A stretch of DNA of 6,876 nt from an uncultured Chromatiales bacterium (lineage in GTDB: Bacteria > Pseudomonadota > Gammaproteobacteria > Steroidobacterales > GCA-2729495): the NCBI GenBank assembly GCA_913058165.1, contig CAJXQV010000064.1, positions 1-6,876 on the forward strand. The letters run 5' to 3'. The translations under genes and the position numbers were made by a program. The notes under the pieces were generated by a model. That model was given only the letters and a program-made list of their open reading frames with translations, made no database searches and was not told where the DNA came from. This document shows positions 1-6,876 of the stretch, in pieces (positions within the stretch are counted from its first letter, which is position 1; each line of letters begins with the position of its first letter).

Positions 1-50
1 GATCTACACAGAGTAGATCGTCGGCAGCGTCAGATGTGTATAAGAGACAG
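1..50 (+). other. Illumina Nextera i5 adapter (sequencing artefact)
   Basis: This is synthetic sequence, not part of the genome. Bases 1-9 (GATCTACAC) are the end of the Illumina P5 adapter. Bases 10-17 (AGAGTAGA) occupy the i5 index position and match, from memory, index 504 of the Nextera set. Bases 18-31 (TCGTCGGCAGCGTC) are the Nextera read-1 segment, and 32-50 (AGATGTGTATAAGAGACAG) are the Tn5 mosaic end. Real sequence starts at base 51. On the minus strand the fumC frame runs through the adapter to a stop at 30-32, which adds false residues ending LSLIHI. On the plus strand the adapter creates a false GTG-started ORF beginning at base 36. Confidence 0.99.
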
Positions 51-902
51 CAGCGATACCGCAAGCGCACGCAACTGACCCGAGATCTCTACTGCGGTGT
101 CCTGTGTGGCCAGCGCTTCAAAGTAATTGTCGGCAGGTTTGAATGCCAGTCCGGTCTGATCACCCAGAATTGTGGCCACTTTGGCGCCGAACTTCGGGTG
201 TGCATTAATGCCTGTACCAACAGCGGTGCCGCCCTGAGCAAGGCCAAGCAGCCGCGGCATAGAGGCTTCAATACGCTCGATACCGTGCTGAATCTGACTG
301 GCCCAAGCGTTGAGCTCCTGGCCCATTGTTACGGGCATAGCATCCATTAAATGGGTGCGGCCGGTTTTAACCACGTCGCTGAGTTCGTCTGCTTTCTGCG
401 TAATAACACTGTGCAGATGACGCAATGCCGGCAGCAGTTTTTCGCTGATCTCAATCGCAGCACTTACATGCACGGCGGTGGGGATAACGTCATTGCTGCT
501 CTGCCCCATATTGACGTGATCGTTCGGGTGAATCTTGGTGCCGCTGTCGGCGCTGGCAATCTTTGAAATCACCTCGTTGGTGTTCATGTTTGAGCTGGTG
601 CCTGAACCGGTCTGGAATACATCAACCGGAAATTGATCGTCGTATTTACCCGACGCAACATCAAGAGCCGTTCTTTGGATGGCTATAGCGGCGATGCTTT
701 TCATCAGGCCGAGCTCTGAGTTAGCACCGGCGCAAGCGTATTTGATAAGCCCCAGGGCTTTAATAAAGGCACGCGGCATGGTCAACCCGCTTATCGGGAA
801 GTTGTTCACTGCGCGCTGGGTTTGAGCCGCCCACAACGCAGATTCCGGAACCTGCAACTCGCCCATGCTGTCGCTTTCAATCCGGTAAGTCTTGTCATTC
901 AT
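51..902 (-). CDS. fumC: class II fumarate hydratase (fumarase C), C-terminus missing
   Basis: FumC reversibly hydrates fumarate to L-malate in the cytosolic citric acid cycle. It is the iron-free, homotetrameric fumarase of the fumarase/aspartase superfamily. The 284 genomic codons cover the N-terminal domain and much of the central helical bundle; the family is about 460 residues long. Visible motifs are the substrate-binding GSGTSSNMNTNEV (residues 99-111), HPNDHVN (125-131, equivalent to the B-site loop of E. coli FumC) and GRTHL (181-185), where His184 matches the catalytic-site histidine. The GSSxMPxKxNP signature and C-terminal domain are missing because the contig ends in an adapter at base 50, not because of a biological truncation. 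The start at 902 is supported by a GGAG Shine-Dalgarno (plus-strand 912-915), 9 bases away. DSMGELQVPESALWAAQTQRA (residues 11-30 in part) is typical of the Pseudomonas-type FumC. The gene is divergent from purB. Any codons shown beyond residue 284 are adapter. Confidence 0.96.
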
Positions 903-974
903 TTGGTGTTTCTCCGTAAATGGAACCCGCTGTTTCCATCAGTGCGTCTCTGCAATCCGCTGTGCAGCCGTTCC

Positions 975-998
975 GGTCGACGGGTTTGGTCGACGGGT
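975..998. repeat. 11-base direct repeat GGTCGACGGGT x2
   Basis: GGTCGACGGGT occurs at 975-985 and again, exactly, at 988-998, with two T bases between the copies (period 13). Each copy contains the palindrome GTCGAC. It lies about 75-95 bases upstream of the fumC start and about 225-245 bases upstream of purB, so it could be an operator for either gene. The function is unknown; the repeat itself is certain. Confidence 0.75.
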
Positions 999-1034
999 CC
1001 GCAGAGGATGCAGAAATCCGATAACTCATTCGTG

Positions 1035-1040
1035 TATGAT
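1035..1040 (+). promoter_or_regulatory. possible -10 box for purB (TATGAT)
   Basis: TATGAT matches five of six positions of the sigma-70 -10 consensus. It lies about 180 bases before the purB start. No good -35 hexamer is seen 16-18 bases upstream, so this is a weak call based on the -10 match and its position in a divergent intergenic region. Confidence 0.2.
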
Positions 1041-1196
1041 TCTAAGCCGTGAAGTATAGGTATTCGCTGCTCTATTCTCTAGTGTCAGTGGTGCTTTCAC
1101 TTTCTGCAGGCGGAGGGTCGACCGGAGATTATCGGTTTGCAAAACGCCGCATCGTCTCCGGCCAGCGACACCGGCGCGGATCTGAACCCGAATTGA

Positions 1197-2594
<1,398 letters not shown>

Positions 2595-2962
2595 AGTCTG
2601 AACTGTCGCTCGTCGTTCTGGCGGGAGATATAGCTTATCCCTCTTAGGCAAGAATCCTAAAATTCTGTGCGGTACGCTCCCTGCCGTCTGTTAACCGCCA
2701 TGTCGACTCGGCCAGAACCCGCTGCATGCTCGTTATGGGCATTAATACATGTCCTGCTCAAATGCTGGTTGGCGTCCTAGCCGATAGAATAGGCATCCCG
2801 CACATTTGTGTTTTTGTGACGAAGTAGGCAGCCTGCGCCGGCATCGCGGGCTATGGTCAGAATCAAGCTCCCGAACCTTCCCGCTAAAACGGATTCAAGG
2901 GGTGCTGAGCCAATGGAACCAGGTTGGTTAAAAGTTAATGGCCCGCAACATGGAACTGCGAT
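2595..2962. other. gene-poor stretch downstream of purB
   Basis: I can support no gene in these 368 bases. Frames that are open here give protein sequences without recognisable motifs. No clear intrinsic terminator follows purB. There is a short AGAAT/ATTCT inverted repeat near 2650, and GCCTGCG/CGCGGGC near 2831-2851 can form a seven-pair stem with one G-U pair, but neither is followed by a T run. A TAGAAT at 2785-2790 could be a -10 box for the downstream nudJ group, without a good -35. The region may be decayed sequence, since nearby spacing in this locus is otherwise tight. Confidence 0.5.
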
Positions 2963-3232
2963 ATGCCCGACCGTCAGAACACACGTCAAGTACCGTCCTT
3001 GTTTGAGGATGCCGGTACCGCTATCACCCAGTTTGCGGCAGCCGCCATACGATCAGTTCCTCTGTATACGCCGGATTTTGAGAGCGGTGTTTATAGGGAT
3101 GAAGCGTTTCTTCGCCCTCTTAAACAACTGATGTCTATGGATAAAACTTTGACCCTGCCTAACCCGAATTGCAGCAACGCAAACGCTATGCTTACTTCAT
3201 GGAAAAACAAACCAGGGAATACACGCGTATGA
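2963..3232 (+). CDS. small hypothetical ORF translationally coupled to nudJ (possible domain remnant)
   Basis: This is an 89-codon ORF of uncertain reality. In favour: its TGA (3230-3232) overlaps the nudJ ATG (3229-3231) as ATGA, the usual arrangement for coupled genes. Its middle also reads like protein, with LYTPDFE (residues 34-40) followed by YRDEAFLRPLKQL (44-56). That pattern recalls, from memory and only loosely, the start of the phospholipase-D-like domain called DUF7931 in gammaproteobacteria, some members of which carry HPA2 acetyltransferase names. Such a domain should be longer, and residues after about 58 look unrelated, so this could be a truncated or decayed copy. Against: there is only a weak GGA upstream (2952-2954), rare codons ATA, CGA and AGG occur, and no motif is complete. 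No signal peptide or membrane segment is evident. The frame is closed by TAA at 2936-2938, so the start can hardly be further upstream. Confidence 0.4.
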   Translation: MPDRQNTRQVPSLFEDAGTAITQFAAAAIRSVPLYTPDFESGVYRDEAFLRPLKQLMSMDKTLTLPNPNCSNANAMLTSWKNKPGNTRV

Positions 3233-3711
3233 AGAACCTGCATCTCACGGTAGCCGCAATAGTTGCTGATCGTGATCGTTATTTGATGGTCGAAGAAACG
3301 GTCCGCGGTGAATTGGTTATTAATCAGCCCGCGGGACACGTTGAACCTGGCGAATCGCTGGTAGAAGCGGTTATCCGTGAGGCCCTCGAAGAAACGGCAT
3401 GGCAGTTTGTTCCTGAAGCGATGGTGGGCCTTTATCTCTGGCAGCACCCCGCAAGCGGCGAGCATGTTCTGCGAGCCGCATTTGTCGGCACGCACCGCAA
3501 CTTTAATCCTGCTTTAGAGCTGGATACAGGTATTGAGCGCACGCTATGGCTCAGTCGGGAGGAGCTGCTGAAGCGCGAAACTCAGTTGCGAACCCCGATG
3601 GTTATGCGTGGCATAGACGACTATCTGGCCGGCAAGAGCTATCCACTTGATGTGTTGAGCCATCTCAGCACCGAAGGATTGATAAATAAAGCCGCGACCG
3701 TCCGCAACTGA
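3229..3711 (+). CDS. nudJ: NudJ-like Nudix hydrolase
   Basis: NudJ (YmfB) is a cytosolic, magnesium-dependent pyrophosphatase. The E. coli enzyme hydrolyses the thiamine precursor HMP-PP and nucleoside di- and triphosphates. With the start at 3229 the protein is 160 residues (E. coli 153) and begins MKNLHLTVAAIVAD, matching the family's N-terminal beta strand. The frame stays open upstream to a TTG at 3169, and an ATG occurs at 3199, but those starts add residues that known NudJ proteins lack. AGGGA at 3214-3218 is a reasonable Shine-Dalgarno for 3229. QPAGH is at 33-37. The Nudix box runs from Gly36 through Glu42 to Arg50-Glu51 and Glu54-Glu55, with all metal-binding glutamates present. The usual glycine at position 57 is alanine (EETAW). 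LRTPMVMRGIDDYLAG (120-135) resembles the C-terminal part of Pseudomonas NudJ. The neighbour mnmA, 68 bases downstream, is the usual partner. The exact substrate is inferred from the family. Confidence 0.93.
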   Translation: MKNLHLTVAAIVADRDRYLMVEETVRGELVINQPAGHVEPGESLVEAVIREALEETAWQFVPEAMVGLYLWQHPASGEHVLRAAFVGTHRNFNPALELDTGIERTLWLSREELLKRETQLRTPMVMRGIDDYLAGKSYPLDVLSHLSTEGLINKAATVRN

Positions 3712-3767
3712 TAGGCCTTAAGTAGCCCAGCCTCTCTGGGGCGTATCCGCAGAGCTCGGTTCGCCTG

Positions 3768-3773
3768 TACAAT
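3768..3773 (+). promoter_or_regulatory. possible -10 box for mnmA (TACAAT)
   Basis: TACAAT matches five of six positions of the -10 consensus and ends six bases before the mnmA ATG at 3780. If used, transcription would begin at or next to the start codon and the mRNA would have almost no leader. No good -35 is seen at the right distance, so it may be chance; readthrough from nudJ is the alternative. Confidence 0.2.
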
Positions 3774-3779
3774 CCGCCC

Positions 3780-4898
3780 ATGATACCCATGCCCGACAAT
3801 TCTTTACCGGCTGCCGAACGGGGCAAAAAAGTCATACTCGGTGTTTCCGGTGGAGTCGACTCAGCGGTCGCTGCCCTGCTGCTTAAGCAGCAAGGCTATA
3901 CGGTCGAAGCTCTGCACATGACCAACTGGGATGAAACCGACAGCTACTGCACAGCGGCCGCAGACTATCAGGATGCGCGTAAAGCCTGTGAGCACCTCAA
4001 TATTCCATTGCATCGGGTCAATTTCGCGCAGGAGTATCAGGACCGCGTATTTGCTGGTTTTCTGGCTGAATACAGTGCCGGTCGAACCCCGAACCCCGAT
4101 GTACTCTGCAACCGTTACATTAAGTTTGGTGAGTTTTACCGCTACGCTGAACGCCTGGGTGCGGACTGCATTGCTACAGGCCATTACGCCAGAGTTCGGC
4201 ATGAACCGGATGGGGCTATGCTATTAAAGGGCCTTGATAACAACAAAGACCAGAGCTACTTCCTGCACGCTGTTTTGCAGGAGCCGTTGAGCAAAACGCT
4301 GTTCCCGTTGGGTGAACTGCCCAAAACCGAAGTCCGGCGCATTGCCAACAAGGCTGGCCTGCCCAATTTTGCCAAACGCGACAGCACCGGCATCTGTTTT
4401 ATCGGCGAGCGTCCGTTCCGCGAGTTTTTGAGCCGCTATATCGCCGATGCTCCCGGTAACATTGAAATGACCGATGGCCTTGTCATTGGTCAGCATCAGG
4501 GCTTAATGCACCACACTCTGGGGCAGCGGCAGGGGTTGCAGATTGGTGGCGTTAAGGGCTGCGCTGATGAGCCATGGTATGTGGGTGGCAAAGACCTCGA
4601 GCGAAACGTGCTGATCGCTGTTCAAGGGCGTGAACACCCGTTGCTGTGGTCCTCCGGCTTGCGCACCGAAAAGCTACACTGGATTAGTGGCAATATGCCA
4701 CAAGTCACTAATTTATCAGTTAAAACTCGTTACAGGCAAAATGATGTGTTAGCGCGAGTGAGCCTGCAAACCGACGGTTCTGCACGAGTGGATTTTGAGC
4801 AGCCACAGTGGTCAGTCACTCCCGGACAGTATGTCGTTTTCTATGCCGAGGACGTGTGTTTGGGTGGCGGCGTGATAGGCCAAGCATTTCCCATTTAG
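3780..4898 (+). CDS. mnmA: tRNA-specific 2-thiouridylase MnmA
   Basis: MnmA (TrmU) adenylates C2 of the wobble uridine U34 in tRNAs for Lys, Glu and Gln and replaces the oxygen with sulfur, delivered from IscS through the Tus relay in E. coli. The protein is 372 residues (E. coli 368) and complete. The ATP-binding PP-loop SGGVDS is at 23-28. PNPDVLCN (105-111 region) carries catalytic Cys110 (E. coli Cys102), and STGICFIG (202-209) carries Cys206, the persulfide cysteine (E. coli Cys199). GHYARV (134-139), KDQSYFL (156-162) and HHTLGQRQGL (244-253) are also family motifs. The C-terminal beta-barrel closes with the AEDVCLGGGVI segment (356-366). ATG 3780 is used as the first start; ATG 3789 (Met4) is equally possible, since the extra residues are not conserved. 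No Shine-Dalgarno is seen before either. In E. coli hflD follows mnmA; here acnA does, 237 bases on. Confidence 0.98.
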   Translation: MIPMPDNSLPAAERGKKVILGVSGGVDSAVAALLLKQQGYTVEALHMTNWDETDSYCTAAADYQDARKACEHLNIPLHRVNFAQEYQDRVFAGFLAEYSAGRTPNPDVLCNRYIKFGEFYRYAERLGADCIATGHYARVRHEPDGAMLLKGLDNNKDQSYFLHAVLQEPLSKTLFPLGELPKTEVRRIANKAGLPNFAKRDSTGICFIGERPFREFLSRYIADAPGNIEMTDGLVIGQHQGLMHHTLGQRQGLQIGGVKGCADEPWYVGGKDLERNVLIAVQGREHPLLWSSGLRTEKLHWISGNMPQVTNLSVKTRYRQNDVLARVSLQTDGSARVDFEQPQWSVTPGQYVVFYAEDVCLGGGVIGQAFPI

Positions 4899-4984
4899 CT
4901 TCATTCCTGCCGGTCGGCACCCTGTCTTCACCTGAAATACCCCATTATCGGCAAATCTTGCGAGCGCTTTGCTGCGTTATCCGC

Positions 4985-4990
4985 TATAAT
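4985..4990 (+). promoter_or_regulatory. putative acnA promoter, -10 box TATAAT
   Basis: TATAAT is a perfect sigma-70 -10 hexamer, 145 bases before the acnA start. The expected transcription start is near 4996-4998, giving a leader of about 140 bases. The best -35-like hexamer, TTGCGA at 4958-4963, is 21 bases away, which is too far for a normal promoter, so an activator or another -35 may be involved. It lies in the mnmA-acnA gap, supporting acnA as a separate transcription unit. Confidence 0.4.
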
Positions 4991-5006
4991 TTTCCGCCTG
5001 AATTCA

Positions 5007-5043
5007 GGGGTATGCGGCGTGTTCGCGACCGCACTAATACCCC
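5007..5043 (+). promoter_or_regulatory. stem-loop in the acnA leader
   Basis: GGGGTAT (5007-5013) is the exact reverse complement of ATACCCC (5037-5043). Inside it, GCGG (5014-5017) pairs with CCGC (5029-5032), leaving a four-base ACTA bulge (5033-5036) and an 11-base loop (5018-5028). The RNA would form a strong hairpin about 10 bases from the predicted transcript start and 92 bases before the acnA ATG. No T run follows, so it is not a normal intrinsic terminator. A role in mRNA stability or translation control is inference; as DNA it could also be a protein site. Confidence 0.55.
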
Positions 5044-5066
5044 GGATCTTGTGTTGAATACTTTAT

Positions 5067-5095
5067 GAAGTAACGCCCAGATTGCCGAAGTAACG
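5067..5095. repeat. 9-base direct repeat GAAGTAACG upstream of acnA
   Basis: GAAGTAACG occurs at 5067-5075 and again at 5087-5095, a spacing of 20 bases, close to two turns of B-DNA. The second copy overlaps a small GCCG/CGGC inverted repeat (5084-5087 and 5094-5097). It lies 41-69 bases before the acnA start. The repeat is exact; its role is unknown and it may be chance. Confidence 0.6.
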
Positions 5096-5135
5096 GCGGT
5101 GTCGGTCGTTGTGAACCTAAACTACGGAGATTCCT

Positions 5136-6856
5136 ATGGCCCAGCCTGCTGATACGCGGTCGACTATTAGTGTTAATGGAACTGATTACACCATCTACCG
5201 CCTGGATGCGGTTACCGAAGGCCATGTTGCAAAACTGCCTTTCTCGTTGAAAATACTGCTCGAGAACCTGCTGCGCCACGCCGGAGATGGCGATGTTCGA
5301 CCACAGGATATCTCAGCACTGGCCAACTGGGATCCCCAGGCTGAACCCAGTCAGGAAATCTCATTTACCCCTTCACGCGTTATTTTGCAGGATTTTACCG
5401 GTGTTCCCGCCGTTGTTGATCTGGCCGCAATGCGCGATGCCGTGGTTAAACTCGGTGGCGATGCGTCATCCATTAACCCGCTTTCACCCGCTGAACTGGT
5501 TATTGACCACTCTGTGCAGGTGGATAACTACGGTACAGCCAATGCGCTGGACCTGAACACCAAGATCGAATTTAAACGCAACCAGGAGCGTTACTCGTTT
5601 CTGCGTTGGGGTCAGGGCGCGTTTGATAACTTCCGCGTCGTGCCACCAAACACGGGTATCGTGCATCAAGTTAATATTGAGCATCTGGCTCGCGTTGTAT
5701 TTGACGGTCAGAAAGACGGCAAGCGCGTGGCCTACCCCGACACCTGCGTCGGCACCGACTCACACACAACCATGGTTAATTGTCTGGGTGTACTGGGCTG
5801 GGGCGTTGGCGGTATCGAAGCTGAAGCCGCCATGCTGGGTCAGCCGGTCACCATGCTTATACCCCAGGTTCTCGGCTTCAAGCTGAGCGGAGAACTCAAA
5901 GAAGGCACCACAGCTACCGACCTGGTACTCACCGTAACCGAGATGCTGCGTGCTAAAGGCGTTGTGGGCAAGTTCGTCGAGTTTTTTGGCGATGGTCTTG
6001 CCAGCCTACCCCTGTCTGATCGTGCAACTTTGGCCAACATGGCACCTGAGTTCGGTTCAACCTGCGGTATCTTCCCCATCGATGGGGAAACCATCCGCTT
6101 CTTGGAAATATCAGGTCGCGAAGAAGAAGAAATTGCACTGATCGAAGCCTACGCAAAAGCTCAGGGCATGTGGCGTGAAGAAGGCGCTGAAGACCCGATC
6201 TTTACTGACGTGCTTGAGCTCGAGATGGGCACGGTTGTGCCGTGTATCTCCGGGCCCAAACGCCCGCAGGATCGCATCGCACTTACAGACGCCAAAACAC
6301 AGTATTTGGTAGACCGTGACAGCAAAGCTGAAAAATCCGCTTCCGTCACCGGTGATGATGGCTCTTATGAACTTGCGGACGGCGCAGTCACTATCGCGGC
6401 TATCACCAGTTGCACTAACACATCAAACCCTTATGTCATGATTGCTGCAGGTCTGGTGGCACGCAAGGCTCGCGAAAAAGGCCTTACCGTTAAGCCATGG
6501 GTTAAAACTTCACTGGCTCCTGGCTCACGTGTTGTCACCAACTACCTGACCAAGCCGGGCCTTATTGAAGATCTGGCCGCATTGAAATTTAATGTTGTGG
6601 GTTACGGTTGCACTACCTGTATCGGTAACTCAGGTCCGCTGCGCCCTGAAATTGAAACCGCCATTAAAGATAACGACCTGATCGCCACTGCAGTGCTTTC
6701 CGGTAACCGTAACTTTGAAGGCCGTATTCATCCGCTTGTGAAAATGAACTATCTGGCTTCACCGCCGCTGGTTGTGGCTTATGCCATTGCCGGTTCAATG
6801 AACTTTGATATTGTGAATGATTCGTTGGGCAATGATCCCGATGGCAAGCCGGTTTA
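5136..6856 (+). CDS. acnA: aconitate hydratase A, C-terminus missing
   Basis: AcnA isomerises citrate to isocitrate through cis-aconitate using a [4Fe-4S] cluster in the cytosol. The 573 complete genomic codons cover the first three domains; full AcnA is about 890-930 residues. Visible motifs include [16 protein letters not shown] (85-100), IDHSVQVD (123-130), GTDSHTTM (206-213) and [20 protein letters not shown] (218-237). The cluster ligands are Cys426 in SCTNTSNP, then Cys492 and Cys495 in [11 protein letters not shown]; their spacing (66 and 3) equals that of E. coli Cys435, Cys501 and Cys504. [12 protein letters not shown] is at 522-533. The linker and C-terminal swivel domain are absent because an adapter begins at 6857; apparent residues after Val573 are false. 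The ATG at 5136 has GGAG (5126-5129) six bases upstream and gives a family-like N-terminus. It is the AcnA (IRP1-like) type, not AcnB. The 237-base gap after mnmA and its own -10 box suggest independent transcription. Confidence 0.97.
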
Positions 6857-6876
6857 CTGTCTCTTATACACATCTG
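6857..6876 (-). other. Nextera/Tn5 mosaic-end adapter remnant (sequencing artefact)
   Basis: Bases 6857-6875 (CTGTCTCTTATACACATCT) are the exact reverse complement of the Tn5 mosaic end at 32-50. The final G at 6876 fits the read-1 (i5) adapter, whose reverse complement continues GACGCTGCC; the i7 adapter would give C. The sequence is synthetic, ends the acnA reading frame artificially, and on the minus strand creates a false ORF beginning MCIRDS. Confidence 0.99.

Noticed and set aside
51..902. FumC as a naturally short or novel fumarase
   Set aside because: The C-terminal end coincides exactly with the adapter junction, so the truncation is a sequencing artefact.
1132..1150. Possible PurR operator before purB (GGTTTGCAAAACG)
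   Set aside because: The centre is TTTGCAAA, whereas PurR sites are centred on AAACGTTT. The flanking positions do not fit either.
2853..3131. 92-codon plus-strand ORF after purB
   Set aside because: The composition is unlike protein (many Pro, Arg and Cys), it has no motif, and it overlaps the more credible frame at 2963-3232.
3169..3228. Upstream extension of nudJ to a TTG at 3169 or ATG at 3199
   Set aside because: Known NudJ proteins begin at the first beta strand, matching ATG 3229, which also has an AGGGA site and the ATGA overlap.
3091..3495. 134-codon minus-strand ORF opposite nudJ
   Set aside because: It is antisense to the Nudix box region and has no family features.
3726..3740. 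CCCAG/CTGGG hairpin as a terminator after nudJ
   Set aside because: The stem is only five pairs and no T run follows.
4908..4919. TGCCGGTCGGCA inverted repeat as a terminator after mnmA
   Set aside because: Only four practical pairs with a four-base loop, and no T run follows.
6664..6873. 69-codon minus-strand ORF starting MCIRDS
   Set aside because: Its start codon lies in the Tn5 mosaic end, and the rest is antisense to acnA.

Overview
This window looks like ordinary core-metabolism chromosome from a gammaproteobacterium. PurB, NudJ, MnmA and AcnA all read as close relatives of the E. coli and Pseudomonas proteins. The catalytic residues of PurB fall at the same numbers as in E. coli, and the spacing of the AcnA iron-sulfur cysteines is the same. 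Base composition is moderate (judged by eye, not counted). I cannot name a genus. No mobile element, CRISPR array, RNA gene or defence system is visible, and I found no convincing new multi-gene system.

The window is not clean genomic DNA from end to end. Bases 1-50 are an Illumina Nextera (Tn5 tagmentation) i5 adapter with an index, and bases 6857-6876 are the reverse complement of the Tn5 mosaic end plus one more adapter base. Only 51-6856 is organism sequence. Both terminal genes, fumC and acnA, are cut by the adapters, and naive translation gives them false C-terminal residues.

Layout of the genomic part: (1) fumC on the minus strand, 5' part only (51-902); (2) a 318-base divergent intergenic region with a cluster of GGTCGAC motifs (903-1220); (3) purB, complete, plus strand (1221-2594); (4) a gene-poor stretch (2595-2962), then a doubtful 89-codon ORF (2963-3232) whose stop overlaps the nudJ start as ATGA; (5) nudJ (3229-3711); (6) mnmA (3780-4898); (7) a 237-base leader region with a consensus-like -10 box, a strong inverted repeat and a 9-base direct repeat; (8) acnA, 5' part only (5136-6856).

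How the genes relate: AcnA (citrate to isocitrate) and FumC (fumarate to malate) are citric acid cycle enzymes. PurB releases fumarate at two steps of purine synthesis, so the divergent purB/fumC pair joins a fumarate-producing and a fumarate-consuming lyase of the same superfamily. MnmA thiolates the wobble uridine of tRNAs for Lys, Glu and Gln, and NudJ is a Nudix pyrophosphatase. The nudJ-mnmA-purB neighbourhood is known from E. coli, where hflD sits between mnmA and purB. Here the order is purB, nudJ, mnmA, acnA, with no hflD in the window. The points most worth a second look are the small ORF coupled to nudJ, the structured acnA leader, the altered Nudix box glycine and the adapter ends.
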